This document shows, piece by piece, positions 27,129 to 34,879 of a DNA stretch of 64,000 nt. The stretch is from Mycobacterium neglectum (GTDB lineage Bacteria > Actinomycetota > Actinomycetes > Mycobacteriales > Mycobacteriaceae). The number at the start of each line of letters is the position of its first letter. The stretch's first letter is position 1. A program made the translations under genes and the position numbers. Location: the NCBI RefSeq assembly GCF_002591975.1, contig NZ_NVQE01000003.1, positions 186,001 to 250,000 on the forward strand, given 5' to 3'. The notes beneath the pieces are model-generated. The model was not told where the DNA came from, searched no databases, and saw nothing but the letters and a program-made list of their open reading frames with translations.

Positions 27129-27926
27129 GTGCCCCGCGATCATGGGGACCCGGGCGACGCCCCTTCGGTCCCTCCCCCACTCACTGAAGTCGCGGATTCC
27201 AGCCGCCCCTCCGCTGCGGAGGAAGCCCGCACCATCGCGGGATCGACCAACACCGGCACCCTCGCCACACTCACCGAAAGCGGCGATCCGTGGGCCTCGT
27301 ACGTGACGTACGGATTGCTCGGCGGCGCACCGGTACTGTGCGTCTCCAATCTCGCCGAGCACGGTCGCAATCTGGCTGGCGACCCGAGGGCGAGCATCGC
27401 GATCGTCGCGCCGACGTCGGAGTCCGATCCACTTGCCAGTGGCCGCGTCACGCTCGCCGGTGTCGTCGAGATGCCCACAGGTGACGAACTTGCTGCGGCG
27501 CGCGATGCGCATCTTTCCGCCGTCGCGGCGGCCAAGTACTACATCGACTACTCCGACTTCACGCTGTGGGTGCTGCGCGTGCATCGGGTGCGCTGGGTCG
27601 GCGGGTACGGCCGCATGGAGTCCACCACCGGTGATGACTACTCCGCAGCCACGCCGGATCCGGTTGCGCCGCAGGCCGCAGGGGCAATTGCCCACCTGAA
27701 CGCCGACCACGCCGACTCGCTCGCCGCGATGGCCAAGGTGCTTGGCGGTTACCCGGACACCAGGGCGGCGACCTGCACCGGCGCCGATCGTTACGGCCTC
27801 GATCTGCGGCTCGATACCGAACGCGGCATCGCCTACACCCGGGTCGGCTACGCCACACCGATCGACTCCTACGACCAATTGCGTTCGGCGACCGTCGAGC
27901 TGGCGCGTCGGGCGCGAGGGCGCTGA
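27129..27926 (+). CDS. PPOX-fold flavoprotein with DUF2470 domain (HugZ-like)
   Basis: The 265-residue protein has an N-terminal split-barrel (NTGTLATLTESGDPWASYVTYGL, cited as NTGTLATLTESGDPW) related to pyridoxamine 5'-phosphate oxidases and a C-terminal DUF2470 domain starting at AIAHLNADHADSLAAMAKVLGG. This two-domain layout is seen in HugZ/HutZ-type haem-utilisation or haem-degrading proteins and in plant GluTR-binding protein, so a haem-related role is plausible; catalytic capacity cannot be shown from sequence alone. The GTG start is supported by a -10 box six bases upstream. Confidence 0.85.
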   Translation: MPRDHGDPGDAPSVPPPLTEVADSSRPSAAEEARTIAGSTNTGTLATLTESGDPWASYVTYGLLGGAPVLCVSNLAEHGRNLAGDPRASIAIVAPTSESDPLASGRVTLAGVVEMPTGDELAAARDAHLSAVAAAKYYIDYSDFTLWVLRVHRVRWVGGYGRMESTTGDDYSAATPDPVAPQAAGAIAHLNADHADSLAAMAKVLGGYPDTRAATCTGADRYGLDLRLDTERGIAYTRVGYATPIDSYDQLRSATVELARRARGR

Positions 27927-27928
27927 AA

Positions 27929-27934
27929 TACGAT
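27929..27934 (+). promoter_or_regulatory. -10 box of leaderless pyrE
   Basis: TACGAT ends six bases before the ATG at 27941, directly after the stop of the preceding gene. Confidence 0.5.
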
Positions 27935-27940
27935 CGCGGT

Positions 27941-28519
27941 ATGGCAGATGCGGGCGATCGCCCAGAGACCTGGCAAGCAGCCTTCGAGCTGATCCGGACC
28001 CGCGGCTACGAGCATCGGGCCGAACCGTTCAAACTGGCCAGCGGCCAGCTCAGCCACGACTACATCGACGGTAAGTACGCCATCGACACCGGGGAACGGT
28101 TGACCACCGTCAGCCGCGCCATCGCCGACCTGGCCGTGCAGAGCGGAATCGAGTTCGACGCGGTCGGCGGGCTCACCATGGGTGCCGATTCGATCGCCAT
28201 CGGTGTCGCGATGGTTACCGGTAAGGCCTGGTTCTCCGTGCGCAAGGAGCAGAAGTCACGCGGTCGCGAGCAGTGGATCGAGGGCACCAGGCTCGTACCC
28301 GGCACCCGGGTGCTGCTCGTCGACGACGTGATCAGCACCGGCGGCTCCACCGAGATCGCGTTGGAGCGCGTCGTCGCCGCCGGCGCCGTCGTCACCGGCG
28401 TGATCCCGATGGTGGACCGCGGCGATGTCGCGGCCAAGCGCTTCGCGAAGCGTGACATCGCATTCGCCGCACTGGTGACCTACCGCGACCTCGGCATCGA
28501 GCCCGTCAAGGACGTCTGA
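27941..28519 (+). CDS. pyrE: orotate phosphoribosyltransferase
   Basis: The 192-residue enzyme joins orotate to PRPP in pyrimidine synthesis. The PRPP-binding loop VLLVDDVISTGGSTEIA and the N-terminal FKLASGQLSHDYIDGKYA substrate segment are typical, as is the length. A -10 box six bases before the ATG predicts a leaderless mRNA. It is convergent with the ABC transporter operon, with one base between the two stop codons and no hairpin. Confidence 0.95.
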   Translation: MADAGDRPETWQAAFELIRTRGYEHRAEPFKLASGQLSHDYIDGKYAIDTGERLTTVSRAIADLAVQSGIEFDAVGGLTMGADSIAIGVAMVTGKAWFSVRKEQKSRGREQWIEGTRLVPGTRVLLVDDVISTGGSTEIALERVVAAGAVVTGVIPMVDRGDVAAKRFAKRDIAFAALVTYRDLGIEPVKDV

Positions 28520-28520
28520 C

Positions 28521-29561
28521 CTAAGCTGCGACCACCAGAACGCCACCCTGCTCCACCCCGACGGTGACCCGGTCACCCGGGGCCAATGCCCTGGCGGCCG
28601 AACCGGAGATCTGGGCGCTGATCACCGAGCCGTCCGGCATCGCAAGGTAGACCCGCGAGATCGGCCCGAGGAATGCCACCGAGCTGACCGTCGCCGTGCC
28701 CGCGGGTTCTGCGGTGACGGTGACGGCCTCAGGGCGCACCATCGCCAGTCCCCGACCCGACGTGATCGAACCGGGTAACGTCGGCAACACAGTACCGAGC
28801 AGCTGTGCGCTGCCACTCGAGACCTGTACGGGCACTTTGTTGTTCAGTCCCACGAACTCCGCGACGAACGGGGTCGCCGGGTTCGCGTAAAGGTCCGCGG
28901 GTGCCGCCAGCTGCTCGAGCCTACCTTGGCTCATCACACCCACCCGGTCGGCGACGGCGAGCGCCTCCTCCTGATCGTGGGTGACGAACAACGTCGTGAT
29001 GCCGACCTCGAGTTGCACACGGCGGATCTCATCGCGCAGCTGCGCGCGGACCTTAGCGTCCAGCGCCGAGAGCGGCTCGTCGAGCAGTAACACCCGCGGC
29101 TGGATCGCCAGCGCGCGAGCCAGTGCCACTCGCTGCTGCTGCCCACCTGACAACTCGTGCGCATACTTTTGCTTATGTGCGCCCAGCCCGACCAGGTCCA
29201 GCATATTGGTTGCCTGAGAAGTCCTCTCGCGCTTGTCTTTTCCACGCATCTTCAGTCCGAAGGCGACGTTGTCGATCACAGTCAGATGCGGAAAGAGGCT
29301 ATACGCCTGAAACACCATGCCCATATCGCGCTTGTTGGCGGGTATGCGGCTGACGTCGCGCCCGCCGACCGATACGGCGCCCGAGGTCGCATCGTCGAGA
29401 CCCGCGAGAATGCGTAGCGCAGTGGTCTTCCCGCAACCCGAAGGTCCAAGCAACGCAACGAGTTCGCCCGCTTCGATGTGCAGGGTGAGCCCATCGAGGG
29501 CCTTGACGTCTCCGTAGACCCGCGTCAGATCGGTCAAGTCGACGGCCGTGTTCGCGTTCAT
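28521..29561 (-). CDS. ABC transporter ATP-binding subunit (iron/polyamine/phosphonate type)
   Basis: The 346-residue ATPase has Walker A GPSGCGKTT, signature LSGGQQQRVALARA, Walker B VLLLDEPLSALD and the switch histidine in VTHDQEEALAVA. After residue 240 there is a TOBE-like beta domain, as in PotA, FbpC and PhnT. It overlaps the upstream permease gene by four bases (ATGA) and is the last gene of a four-gene importer operon. The longer frame up to 30209 is antisense shadow of the permease reading and is not used. The substrate is open. Confidence 0.93.
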   Translation of the reverse strand: MNANTAVDLTDLTRVYGDVKALDGLTLHIEAGELVALLGPSGCGKTTALRILAGLDDATSGAVSVGGRDVSRIPANKRDMGMVFQAYSLFPHLTVIDNVAFGLKMRGKDKRERTSQATNMLDLVGLGAHKQKYAHELSGGQQQRVALARALAIQPRVLLLDEPLSALDAKVRAQLRDEIRRVQLEVGITTLFVTHDQEEALAVADRVGVMSQGRLEQLAAPADLYANPATPFVAEFVGLNNKVPVQVSSGSAQLLGTVLPTLPGSITSGRGLAMVRPEAVTVTAEPAGTATVSSVAFLGPISRVYLAMPDGSVISAQISGSAARALAPGDRVTVGVEQGGVLVVAA

Positions 29562-30340
29562 GCAGTCACTCCTTGGACACGCCTGCGCCCCCGTGTCACC
29601 AGCGACAGCACGAGTAGCAGGACGAAGCCGAACAACAACACCGCCAGCGAGGCGGCCACCGACGTCGGGCCGTCGGTCTTGCCTATCGTCACGATCTGTA
29701 CCTGCAGCGTCTCGAATCCGGACAGCGACGCGATGGTGTACTCGCCGAGCACCACGGCGATCGAAATGAAGGCAGCGGAAACGATTCCCGACCAGATGTT
29801 GGGCACCACGATCCGCAGTATCGTCGTCGCCCACCCGGCACCGAGTGAGCGCGCCGCCTCGGTGAGCGTCTGCAGGTCGATCGACGACAGCGCCGCATCC
29901 AGTGCGCGGTAGGCGAACGGGAGTACCAGCACCACGTAGACGAACGTCAGGGTCAGTGCGGATTCGCCGAGAAAGTACGTCACCCAGAGGTACACGTTGC
30001 GCAGACCCACGACGATCACCAGGGCGGGAATCGTCAGCGGCAGTAGGCACAGAAACTCCACGGCGCCCTTGGCCCACGGTGCCCGCAGCCGCACCCAGAT
30101 CATCGTCGGCACCAGGAGCACCAGCATGGTGACGACCGTGAAAACGGCAAGCAGCAGCGAGATCACGATCGCCTGGTACAGCGCGTCGTCGGTGACCAGA
30201 TTGGCCCATGCCTGCCAGGTGCGGCCATCGCCGATGAGTCGGCGGGTGGAGAAGTCGGCCATGGCGTACAGCGGAAAGAGGAAGAAGAGGCCGAAGAGCA
30301 CCCAGAGTGCCGCTCGCATCACCCGTTTCATCGCAACCAC
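29558..30340 (-). CDS. ABC transporter permease (second)
   Basis: The 260-residue protein has about six membrane helices and the cytoplasmic EAA loop EAARSLGAGWATTILRIVVP, which contacts the ATPase. The family is the binding-protein-dependent permease group of PotC/PhnV type. Its start overlaps the end of the first permease gene by 13 bases; a second ATG three codons in is equally possible. It works with the neighbouring permease, the ATPase and the lipoprotein. Confidence 0.9.
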   Translation of the reverse strand: MVAMKRVMRAALWVLFGLFFLFPLYAMADFSTRRLIGDGRTWQAWANLVTDDALYQAIVISLLLAVFTVVTMLVLLVPTMIWVRLRAPWAKGAVEFLCLLPLTIPALVIVVGLRNVYLWVTYFLGESALTLTFVYVVLVLPFAYRALDAALSSIDLQTLTEAARSLGAGWATTILRIVVPNIWSGIVSAAFISIAVVLGEYTIASLSGFETLQVQIVTIGKTDGPTSVAASLAVLLFGFVLLLVLSLVTRGRRRVQGVTA

Positions 30341-31191
30341 CGCGCTGTGCGTCGCACCAGAACGTTGTAGGCCGTCATCACCACCGCGACGACGACGATC
30401 ATCTCGAGTGCGAGCGCGTACGCGAACCCGGCTTGGCCGAGGACGACCTCACTGGTCAACGCGGAGCGGATGAGCAGTGGGACGATGGGGCTGCCCTGGC
30501 TCACCAATGCGGCCGCAGTCGCATAGGCGGCGAATGCGTTGGCGAACAACAACAACGCCGAGCCGAGGAATGCGGGCGTCAGCAGCGGAACGACCACCTC
30601 GCGGAAGTACTGCCACCGCGATGCCCCCAGGCTGGCGGCGGCTTCGCGCCACTGCGGACGCAGTCCTTCGAGCGCCGGCAGGAAGACGATCACCATCAGC
30701 GGGATCTGGAAGTACGTGTACACCAAGGTCAACCCGACGAGGCTATAGAGCCATCCCGAGCCTGCCAGGTTCCAGCCGAACGCCTGCTGCACCCACACCG
30801 TCAGCACGCCGTTGAGGCCGACGGTCGCCAGGAACGCGAATGCCAGTGCCACACCGCCGAACTGGGCCAGCACGCCGCACAGCGAAATCACTGCCCTTCG
30901 CACCATCGATGTGGGCGGGCTGCTGACGATCAGCCAGGCCAGTACGGCACCGAGAACCGCACCGATGATCGCCGTGCTCGCCGACAACAGCACGCTGGAT
31001 CCCAGCGCCGTCAGCGCGGTCGACGAGAACAGAGCACCGATGCGGTCGAAGGAGAACGAACCGTCGGTGATGAACGCGTTGACGATCACCGTCACCGTCG
31101 GAATGGCCAAGAAGACGGTGACGACAGCGAGGAACGGCAGCAGCGGCAGAGCTTCTGTCAGTCGTTTGGATCGAAGGGTTGCGCCCTGCAC
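30328..31191 (-). CDS. ABC transporter permease (first)
   Basis: The 287-residue protein has six to seven membrane helices, starting with LLPFLAVVTVFLAIPTVTVIV, and the EAA motif EAAASLGASRWQYFREVVVP. It is of the PotB/PhnU type. The GTG start at 31191 lies a base beyond the stop of the substrate-binding protein gene, so translation is coupled. A longer frame to 31473 is the antisense reading of that gene and is rejected. Confidence 0.9.
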   Translation of the reverse strand: MQGATLRSKRLTEALPLLPFLAVVTVFLAIPTVTVIVNAFITDGSFSFDRIGALFSSTALTALGSSVLLSASTAIIGAVLGAVLAWLIVSSPPTSMVRRAVISLCGVLAQFGGVALAFAFLATVGLNGVLTVWVQQAFGWNLAGSGWLYSLVGLTLVYTYFQIPLMVIVFLPALEGLRPQWREAAASLGASRWQYFREVVVPLLTPAFLGSALLLFANAFAAYATAAALVSQGSPIVPLLIRSALTSEVVLGQAGFAYALALEMIVVVAVVMTAYNVLVRRTARWLR

Positions 31192-31192
31192 G

Positions 31193-32323
31193 TCAGCCGA
31201 TCGCTTCGGCCCAGTTGTCGGCGAGATAGGCGGTGGCCCTGTCGGTCTGGTCCGGACTCGGCACGGTGACCGGACCGTCGATGACCGGAATCGCCGCCGC
31301 AACCGCCTCGTCGAGCGTGCCCGAGGCCAACATGTTGTCGGCGCGCACAGGACGCACACCACCCGCGGCGTAGAGGTTCTGCCCCTCGTCGCTGAACAGG
31401 AACTCCTGCCACAGACGCGCGGCGGCGGGATGCGGCGCATCCTTGTTGATCGCCTGGTAGTAGTAGCCCGCAACAGCGTGGTTCGGCGGCACCACCACCT
31501 GCCACGACGGCAGCTTCTTGGTCTCGGTCGCGTTCAAGTAGTTCCAGTCGATGACCACCGGAGTCTGCCCGGATTCGATGGTGGCCGGAGTCGGGTCGAC
31601 GGGCAGGAAGTTGCCCGCCTCCTTGAGCTTGCGGAAGAACTCCACACCCGGCGCGATGTCGTCGGCGGAGCCGCCCTGGGAGAGCGCAACCATCAACACT
31701 CCGGAGAACGCGGCACCGGCCTGAGTCGGGTCGCCGTTGAGCGCCACCTTGCCGTTGTACTCCGGCTTGAGGAGATCGTCGACCGAGGTGACGGGTGGCA
31801 CCTTGGCGGAATCGAAGCCGATCGACATGTAGCCGCCGTAGTCGTTGACCCAGGCACCTTCGGCGTTCTTGTAGGCCGAGGGGATGTCGTCCCACACGGA
31901 CACCTTGTAAGGCGCGAACATCGACGTGTTGGCCAGCGCCACCGACTGACCGAGGTCGAAGACGTCGGGCGCGGTGCTGCGGCCCCGCTGCTGGTTGGCG
32001 GCGTTGATCTCGTCCTGGCTCGCGGCGTCGGGCTGTGCCGAATTCACCCGCACGCCGTACTTGTCCTCGAACGCCTTGATGATGGCGGCGTAGTTGGCCC
32101 AATCAGGCGGCAGCGCAATGACGTTGAGCTCACCCTCCTTCTTGGCCGCTTCGACGAGGCCGTCCATACCGCCGAAGTCCTCGGCTGACGTGGCCTCGCG
32201 GGCATTCACGCCGGACTCTGTCTGCTCTTCCGGGCCGTCCTTCTGTGGCGGTGCGCAGCCGATCAGGCCGGTGAACAAAAGGACCGATGCGGCCGTGGCC
32301 GCCATGAGACGTGAGGACTTCAT
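31193..32323 (-). CDS. ABC transporter substrate-binding lipoprotein
   Basis: The 376-residue protein has a lipoprotein signal (AATAASVLLFTGLIGCAPP, with the lipobox cysteine in LIGC) and a type II periplasmic-binding fold: LNVIALPPDWANYAAIIKAF at the start, WVNDYGGYMSIGFDS in the middle and AARLWQEFLFSDEGQNLYAAGG near the end. The last segment is common in Fe3+, thiamine, spermidine and 2-aminoethylphosphonate binders, so the ligand cannot be picked. It is the first gene of the importer operon; GGAAGG lies upstream of the ATG. Confidence 0.92.
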   Translation of the reverse strand: MKSSRLMAATAASVLLFTGLIGCAPPQKDGPEEQTESGVNAREATSAEDFGGMDGLVEAAKKEGELNVIALPPDWANYAAIIKAFEDKYGVRVNSAQPDAASQDEINAANQQRGRSTAPDVFDLGQSVALANTSMFAPYKVSVWDDIPSAYKNAEGAWVNDYGGYMSIGFDSAKVPPVTSVDDLLKPEYNGKVALNGDPTQAGAAFSGVLMVALSQGGSADDIAPGVEFFRKLKEAGNFLPVDPTPATIESGQTPVVIDWNYLNATETKKLPSWQVVVPPNHAVAGYYYQAINKDAPHPAAARLWQEFLFSDEGQNLYAAGGVRPVRADNMLASGTLDEAVAAAIPVIDGPVTVPSPDQTDRATAYLADNWAEAIG

Positions 32324-32490
32324 TGCCGAACCTTCCGATGGCAGGGAAGCGGCGCAGTGGCGCGGAGATGACGGCACGGCGACGCGGCATTGAACGAATG
32401 CATACGCGGCGCTCGACCCTACCGAACCGATGCCGCCGGGGTAACCGTTCACCCGACTTCGGTTGTCGCACATATGCGCAGGTACAGGGA

Positions 32491-32496
32491 TAACAT
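32491..32496 (+). promoter_or_regulatory. -10 box of leaderless small membrane protein gene
   Basis: TAACAT ends six bases before the GTG at 32503, and no ribosome binding site is present. Confidence 0.5.
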
Positions 32497-32502
32497 CGGA
32501 AT

Positions 32503-32781
32503 GTGGCTGAACGCGAAGCCTCGGGGGACTTCGAGTACTTGATCGGCGACCTGACCGAAGCGACCCCGGGATCCGACGTGCCGGATGCCGATGACGCGCC
32601 GGCAGAACCGGTAGCGGACCAGGACACCGGGTCGTTCGACGCGTTCGACGCGGACACCTGGTACTTCGAGCCTGCCCCGCCGCCCTGGTACCGCCGCACG
32701 CAGGCGCTCCTCGTTTTGATCGCCAGCGCGGCCGCCGCGGCGGCCCTCGTGATCGCCGCAGTGCTGTTGATCGTTGGGTGA
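32503..32781 (+). CDS. small acidic single-pass membrane protein
   Basis: The 92-residue protein has an acidic, aspartate-rich N-terminal half (residues 1-55), a WYFEPAPPPWYRR juxtamembrane motif and one C-terminal membrane helix (LLVLIASAAAAAALVIAAVLLIV), which would place the acidic part in the cytoplasm if the basic WYRR stays inside. I do not recognise the family; similar short proteins are common and uncharacterised in mycobacteria. The start is set by the -10 box. It is divergent from the ABC importer and convergent with a small secreted protein. Confidence 0.72.
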   Translation: MAEREASGDFEYLIGDLTEATPGSDVPDADDAPAEPVADQDTGSFDAFDADTWYFEPAPPPWYRRTQALLVLIASAAAAAALVIAAVLLIVG

Positions 32782-32813
32782 CGCGGCGAGACGACAACGT
32801 CGGCCATAACAGA

Positions 32814-32845
32814 ATCGGGCGGGAGACTGTCGCCTCCCGCCCGAT
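32814..32845. terminator. bidirectional hairpin terminator
   Basis: A perfect 12-bp inverted repeat (ATCGGGCGGGAG and its complement) encloses an 8-base loop between two convergent small genes. On the minus strand it is followed by a moderately T-rich stretch. It is the strongest hairpin in the window and probably ends both transcripts. Confidence 0.75.
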
Positions 32846-32857
32846 GCACGTCCCTGA

Positions 32858-33124
32858 TCAGCGGTTCCCGTGATGCCGATGCCACGCGCTGCCGTGGCCG
32901 CCGTAGCCGTAGCCGTAGTACGGGTACTGGAACTGGCCGGCCTGTAGCGCGGTCAGCCCCGGCGTGGCGGTGATCTGTGCATTGCCTGGCCTCTCGACTA
33001 TCGTCGCACCACCGGTGTCGGTGACCGTGCCGCTGGGCGCCGCGGCCGCGACCGGGGCGAGTCCGATGGCTCCCGCAGCCGCAGCCATGGCCATGGCCAG
33101 CGTCGCAATGAATCGAGTCTTCAT
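32858..33124 (-). CDS. small secreted protein with Tyr/Gly/His-rich C-terminus
   Basis: The 88-residue precursor has a signal peptide (FIATLAMAMAAAAGAIGLAPVAAAA, cited in part) with an AxA cleavage site near residue 30. The mature part of about 58 residues ends with YPYYGYGYGGHG and WHRHHGNR, rich in tyrosine and histidine, which could bind metal or aggregate. AGGAGG precedes the ATG, and an inverted repeat lies just upstream. I do not recognise the family. The tail composition is unusual enough to note. Confidence 0.8.
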   Translation of the reverse strand: MKTRFIATLAMAMAAAAGAIGLAPVAAAAPSGTVTDTGGATIVERPGNAQITATPGLTALQAGQFQYPYYGYGYGGHGSAWHRHHGNR

Positions 33125-33144
33125 TGCATCCTCCTAATTCTCCC

Positions 33145-33164
33145 GAAACTGGACATTCAGTTTC
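33145..33164 (-). promoter_or_regulatory. inverted repeat upstream of small secreted protein gene
   Basis: GAAACTG and CAGTTTC form a perfect 7-bp inverted repeat around six bases, 21 bases upstream of the start codon. Spacing fits an operator or a 5' leader hairpin; no regulator is known. Confidence 0.4.
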
Positions 33165-33216
33165 AGTGGATAGAACGCTGTGGTCCGCGCGAATAAGTCC
33201 GGCAGGAGAGAGTCTG

Positions 33217-33807
33217 CTACGTCACAACCCGGACCCACAGCGCGTCGATTGCCTCGAACGCGTCGCTCAGGCTTTCAGCTGCAAGGGGTTTGAGCTCCGC
33301 CATGGCGGGATTGACGTCGGCCATCGTCAGCTCGGCTGTGATGAAGCGGGGCGACAGACCCGTCATCGACACGGCATGGGGCAACCACGATTCAGCGTGA
33401 TCCCATCCCTCGCGCGGTGTGCCGGGGCCGTACCCGCCACCGCGGCTCTCCAGGACGACGAACTCGGTGTCGCCGAGCAGACCCTTCCCCGTCTCGCTGT
33501 CTATCGACAGACCGGGCGCCACGATGTGGTCCACCCACGCCTTGACGGTGCTCGGCGGGCCGAAGTTGTACAGCGGAAGCCCGAGCACGATCGTGTCGGC
33601 ACGCTTGATCTCATCGACCAACTCGACCGTCAACGCGGGCGAAGTCGGATCACCGAGGTGCGGAATTGGATCGGATGCCAGGTCGCGATAGGTGACGGTG
33701 CCATCTGAGTGGGTATCGCGCCATCGCTGTGCGGCACGGGCGGTGAGGCGCCTGCTCACCGACTGCTCTCCCTGGACAGAAGAATCGATGTAAAGCAGTT
33801 GGTTCAT
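33217..33807 (-). CDS. FMN-dependent NADH-quinone/azo reductase (AzoR type)
   Basis: The 196-residue flavodoxin-fold protein resembles FMN-dependent NADH-azoreductases and quinone reductases: LLYIDSSVQGEQSVSRRL for FMN phosphate binding, VLGLPLYNFGPPSTVKAWVD for the isoalloxazine region and ESRGGGYGPGTPREG. Such enzymes detoxify quinones and electrophiles. The ATG at 33807 has GGGGAGA upstream; the ATG at 33822 lies within the operator. It is divergent from a MarR regulator, and a near-perfect inverted repeat lies between them, so induction by quinones or oxidants through MarR is likely. Confidence 0.88.
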   Translation of the reverse strand: MNQLLYIDSSVQGEQSVSRRLTARAAQRWRDTHSDGTVTYRDLASDPIPHLGDPTSPALTVELVDEIKRADTIVLGLPLYNFGPPSTVKAWVDHIVAPGLSIDSETGKGLLGDTEFVVLESRGGGYGPGTPREGWDHAESWLPHAVSMTGLSPRFITAELTMADVNPAMAELKPLAAESLSDAFEAIDALWVRVVT

Positions 33808-33820
33808 CAATCTCCCCTTC

Positions 33821-33851
33821 ATAGATAATTTGTATCGTACAAACTATCTAT
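33821..33851. promoter_or_regulatory. MarR-type operator
   Basis: TAGATAATTTGTA (33822-33834) and TACAAACTATCTA (33838-33850) are inverted repeats with 12 of 13 positions matching around a 3-base centre, with one more flanking pair. It lies between a MarR regulator and the reductase gene, overlapping the 5' side of the reductase transcript, as expected for MarR autoregulation and control of the neighbour. Confidence 0.75.
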
Positions 33852-33878
33852 ACCAAGTTGATCGTTGATGTATTCCCG

Positions 33879-33884
33879 TAACCT
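33879..33884 (+). promoter_or_regulatory. -10 box of leaderless marR-type gene
   Basis: TAACCT ends six bases before the GTG at 33891. The operator at 33821-33851 would overlap its -35 region. Confidence 0.5.
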
Positions 33885-33890
33885 GGACTC

Positions 33891-34352
33891 GTGCCCGAAC
33901 TGTCTGCGCCGCTGCTCGTGCACCTGGCGCGGCGCATGCAGACCGAGGCCGAAGTGGAACTGGCGGCGTTCGGTCTGCGCGCCCGGCACGTCATCGCCCT
34001 CACTCTGCTGCGCGACCTCGGCGAGCAGAACCAGTCCGATCTGTCCGCGATGCTCGGTGTGGATGCGACGAATGTGGTGGCGCTGCTGAACGAACTCGAG
34101 GCCGACGACCTCATCGAGCGCAGGCGCTCGACAGAAGACCGACGCAGGCACACCGTGACGCTCACAGCCGCGGGCAAGGGCAAACTCGCCGAGATCGAGA
34201 CGAAGCTGTCGGTGGTCGAACACCATGTTCTGGCCCCACTGAGCGACGCTGAGCAGCACGACCTCTACATGCTCCTCGCGCGCGCCACCGCAAGCCCGAC
34301 ATGCGCCGAAGTGCTTCCCACTGCGCAATCGTGTGTCGAGCAATCGGAATAG
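33891..34352 (+). CDS. MarR family transcriptional regulator
   Basis: The 153-residue protein has the MarR winged helix: ARHVIALTLLRDLGEQNQSDLSAMLGVDATNVVALLNELEADDLIERRRSTEDRRRHTVTLT, seen as the recognition part LGVDATNVVALLNELE and the wing RRRSTEDRRRHTVTL. N- and C-terminal helices form the dimer domain, and a cysteine pair near the end (SPTCAEVLPTAQSCVE) could sense oxidants. It probably represses itself and the divergent FMN reductase through the inverted repeat between them. Confidence 0.92.
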   Translation: MPELSAPLLVHLARRMQTEAEVELAAFGLRARHVIALTLLRDLGEQNQSDLSAMLGVDATNVVALLNELEADDLIERRRSTEDRRRHTVTLTAAGKGKLAEIETKLSVVEHHVLAPLSDAEQHDLYMLLARATASPTCAEVLPTAQSCVEQSE

Positions 34353-34355
34353 TCT
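34350..34355 (+). promoter_or_regulatory. -10 box of leaderless PPOX gene
   Basis: TAGTCT starts at the marR stop codon and ends six bases before the ATG at 34362. Confidence 0.5.
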
Positions 34356-34361
34356 GGACCC

Positions 34362-34781
34362 ATGGCCGAAATCGACCCCGCGGCCCTGTTCGCCCAATCG
34401 CCGGTCGCGATGCTCGCCACGGTCGGTCTGGATGGCGCGCCACATCTGGTGCCTGTGGTGTTCGCCGTGAACAACGACCGCGAGCAGCCCGTCGTGTACA
34501 CCGCGGTCGACGCCAAACGTAAGTCCACCAAACGGCTGCAGCGGCTGACCAACATCGAGGCCAACCCGCGGGTCAGCCTGCTCGTCGATCACTACGACGA
34601 AGACTGGACCCAACTGTGGTGGGTGCGCGCCGACGGCGTGGCCGAGATCCACCAGAGCGGCGACGAGATGGCCGGCGGCTATGCGCTATTGCGACGCAAA
34701 TACGTTCAGTACCAGAGGATTGCGCTGGACGGGCCCGTCGTGACGGTCACCGTGGCGCGATGGTCCGCGTGGCAGGCGTGA
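34362..34781 (+). CDS. PPOX-class F420-binding protein (TIGR03668, Rv0121c-like)
   Basis: The 139-residue split-barrel protein has [27 protein letters not shown] at the start and [35 protein letters not shown] in the middle (cited as [15 protein letters not shown] and [11 protein letters not shown]), the pattern of mycobacterial F420-dependent PPOX proteins of the Rv0121c group. The fusA2 gene follows in the same direction, as in M. tuberculosis. The substrate is unknown. The start is supported by a -10 box six bases upstream. Confidence 0.88.
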   Translation: MAEIDPAALFAQSPVAMLATVGLDGAPHLVPVVFAVNNDREQPVVYTAVDAKRKSTKRLQRLTNIEANPRVSLLVDHYDEDWTQLWWVRADGVAEIHQSGDEMAGGYALLRRKYVQYQRIALDGPVVTVTVARWSAWQA

Positions 34782-34879
34782 TGCGAGTGCTCTGAGCTCT
34801 TGTGCTCGGTGCAGGTTGTAGAGAATTGTGGGTTGACAGATCCGATGGGAAGCACCGTCGCTTCCCGGGAGGGAACGTC

